In this document: in pieces, positions 63,501 through 64,000 of the stretch
Numbering within the stretch: position 1 is the first letter of the stretch
Layout of the letters: every line of letters begins with the position of its first letter
NCBI RefSeq assembly: GCF_020509005.1
Contig: NC_063012.1
Location: 9,362,001 to 9,426,000, forward strand
Length of the DNA stretch: 64,000 nucleotides
DNA from: Fulvia fulva
Taxonomy: Eukaryota; Ascomycota; Dothideomycetes; Mycosphaerellales; Mycosphaerellaceae
Reading direction: 5' to 3'
Program-made: the position numbers and the translations under genes
The notes under the pieces: model-generated
Told to the model about the DNA's origin: nothing
The model's input: only the letters and a program-made list of their open reading frames with translations
The model's database searches: none

Positions 63501-64000
63501 TGAACTTGGTGACGTCCTCCTTGGTCGTCTCCTGCGTGGGCGCCGGTGGGTTGCCATTGGGCTTGTTGTTCTCGTCCTGGACCTCGTCGGCAGGACACTT
63601 CTCGAAGTTCTTGCCAAACATGTCAATCTCGCGCACCAGCTTGTCTGCACAGGCCTTGATGGGCATTCCCGTGCAGTGGAAGCCCTGGGGATACAGCGCT
63701 CGCTTGCCTTGCATGCGCGCCCATCCGACGGCGAACTCCAGCTTACTGGCGGTGAAGGAGTGGCCGGCGTGCGGTGTGCCGTTGACGTAGGGGTAGGCCA
63801 TGGTGACCATGTACTTGGGGTGCTTCTTGCGCAGCTCCGCGGGAGCGATGGAGTGGTATGGCACTTCCTCCAGCGACGGGGCATCCTGCTCGAAGACCTT
63901 GCTCAGCTGCCATTGCTGCTGGTACTTCTTCTCGCTGGCAATCAGCGTGTCCCGCTTCTCCGTGTTCTCGATCTTGAGCGTGCCCTTTGGCTGCTGGGCG
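60565..64000 (-). CDS. Cytosolic leucyl-tRNA synthetase (5' partial)
   Basis: Open without introns from the TGA at 60565 to the right edge; 1145 codons plus one base, so only the first few residues are missing (family length about 1100-1180). Class Ia signature PYVNGTPHAGH (HIGH) lies near the N-terminus and KMSKS (NGEKMSKSTGNFL) near 61735. An editing domain with TLRPETMYGQ, WMDIL-type linkers and the C-terminal VEVLTEMVPGLQQTI block fit eukaryotic/archaeal-type LeuRS (yeast CDC60). It charges tRNA-Leu in the cytosol and, in yeast, also signals leucine to TORC1. The visible left end of the protein reads AQQPKGTLKIENTEKRDTLI, consistent with a residue position about 5-10 in orthologues. Confidence 0.97.
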   Translation of the reverse strand, partial: AQQPKGTLKIENTEKRDTLIASEKKYQQQWQLSKVFEQDAPSLEEVPYHSIAPAELRKKHPKYMVTMAYPYVNGTPHAGHSFTASKLEFAVGWARMQGKRALYPQGFHCTGMPIKACADKLVREIDMFGKNFEKCPADEVQDENNKPNGNPPAPTQETTKEDVTKFSTKKSKANAKTNVALKYQFQIMLALGIPVEEIHRFADPQYWLTHFPPLWQRDLNNLGCRVDWRRSMVTTDANPYYDAFVRWQVNRLKELGKIKFGKRYTVYSPKDGQACMDHDRQSGEGVGVQEYTALKLRVKEWAEAAKSKVEGKIPEGGNVYFVPATLRPETMYGQNCCFVGPAVTYGIYEIEKGKEYYFISDRAARNMAFQNIFPQWGVFPKVAELQGSDVVGTLVNAPLSTKKDGVRILPMESVKPTKGTGVVTSVPSDSPDDYATCLDLAKKAEYYKIQKEWVDMDILPIIETPSYGNLTAKHLVETMKINSPKDAKQLAEAKELAYKEGFYKGKMIYGDFAGKSVEEAKPLVRQQLLDAGEAFAYAEPDGQVISRSGDECVAGHLDQWFMNYGTPEKSGDPEWQPKVLKHVQNEHGDGLNTFSTETKNAFVQVMDWLAQWACARSYGLGTKLPWDQSQLVESLSDSTIYMSYYTIAHLLHKDIFGKERGEANIAPEELTDEVWDWLFDRTDEIPQTSIKEETLHRMRREFEYWYPLDLRVSGKDLIQNHLTFFLYVHVALFKPEYWPRAVRVNGHLLLNGEKMSKSTGNFLTLSDSIAKFGADATRIALADAGDTIEDANFDETVANANILRMYELRLWCESVINDARLLKDGETYDQVRQNERHKTNDSIQRTGEKHFWDEVFENEINGLVKEVEQHYSETNYKSALKYGLYDFAGARDFYREVTKAAGIGMHHDLVRRYVELQALNVTVVAPHWAEHIWLEVLKKAETVQNALYPQAPETKPHLTAARDYVRSTSSNITSAEGAQLKKMQKGKQTSYDPKKDKKLTVFCALKYPEWQDSIIDIVRKNFSDMKLDVSGVSKAIDKKESKRAMPFVQVLKKSLEGGIDPSTVFERKLAFDEVEVLTEMVPGLQQTIQKCASVEIVAVEQEGKKGKVVAGASGVKVGEDRTELPQAAENAVPGQPTFFFENSA

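Overview
This is 64 kb of nuclear DNA from a filamentous ascomycete (Pezizomycotina). The Dothideomycetes are my best guess from the overall look, but that is inference. The evidence is short GT-AG introns (about 46-123 bp) with CTAAC/CTAAT-like branch sites, roughly balanced GC, genes on both strands with no operons, and Pezizomycotina-typical families: a Pth11-like rhodopsin-domain receptor, an ascomycete laccase, Prm1, an HbrB/TORC2 subunit and Dsc3. I see no tRNA, rRNA or CRISPR locus.

Layout. 0-5 kb: tail of an upstream gene, a PI-PLC X-domain protein, a small secreted protein and a Grx3/4-type monothiol glutaredoxin. 5-13 kb: Rpf2, an HbrB-like TORC2 subunit and Prm1. 13-20 kb: gene-poor, with a 26-bp minisatellite, one orphan gene with a complexin-like helix and one proline-rich orphan. 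20-24 kb: AP-3 sigma, a Ser/Thr-rich single-pass membrane protein and a short-chain dehydrogenase. 24.06-24.44 kb: a 367-bp non-autonomous Mutator-like element with target-site duplication. 25-32 kb: a TBC Rab-GAP and two low-complexity orphans. 33-38 kb: a Pth11-like receptor and a laccase. 39-47 kb: Rvb1, Isa1, a Dabb-domain protein, Dsc3, an RCC1-repeat protein, an alpha/beta hydrolase and a small acidic/basic orphan. 47-55 kb: an LPSELR-type protein, Vti1, a COG2907-like flavoprotein, a coiled-coil protein, a hotdog thioesterase and an SDHAF4-type factor. 56-64 kb: a P450 with no heme-binding loop, an Asn/Thr-rich repeat protein, a 74-residue orphan and cytosolic leucyl-tRNA synthetase running off the right edge.

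Most genes are unrelated housekeeping functions: ribosome biogenesis (Rpf2, Rvb1), translation (LeuRS), Fe-S and respiratory-complex assembly (Isa1, glutaredoxin, SDHAF4), and membrane traffic (AP-3 sigma, Vti1, TBC-GAP, Prm1). I find no biosynthetic cluster and no defence-like system. The most unusual items are the Mutator-like element, the heme-less P450, the complexin-like orphan, the minisatellite, and a 26-bp perfect palindrome beside E-boxes in the AP-3 sigma promoter. Exon boundaries were placed by eye from splice motifs and protein continuity; there is no transcript evidence.
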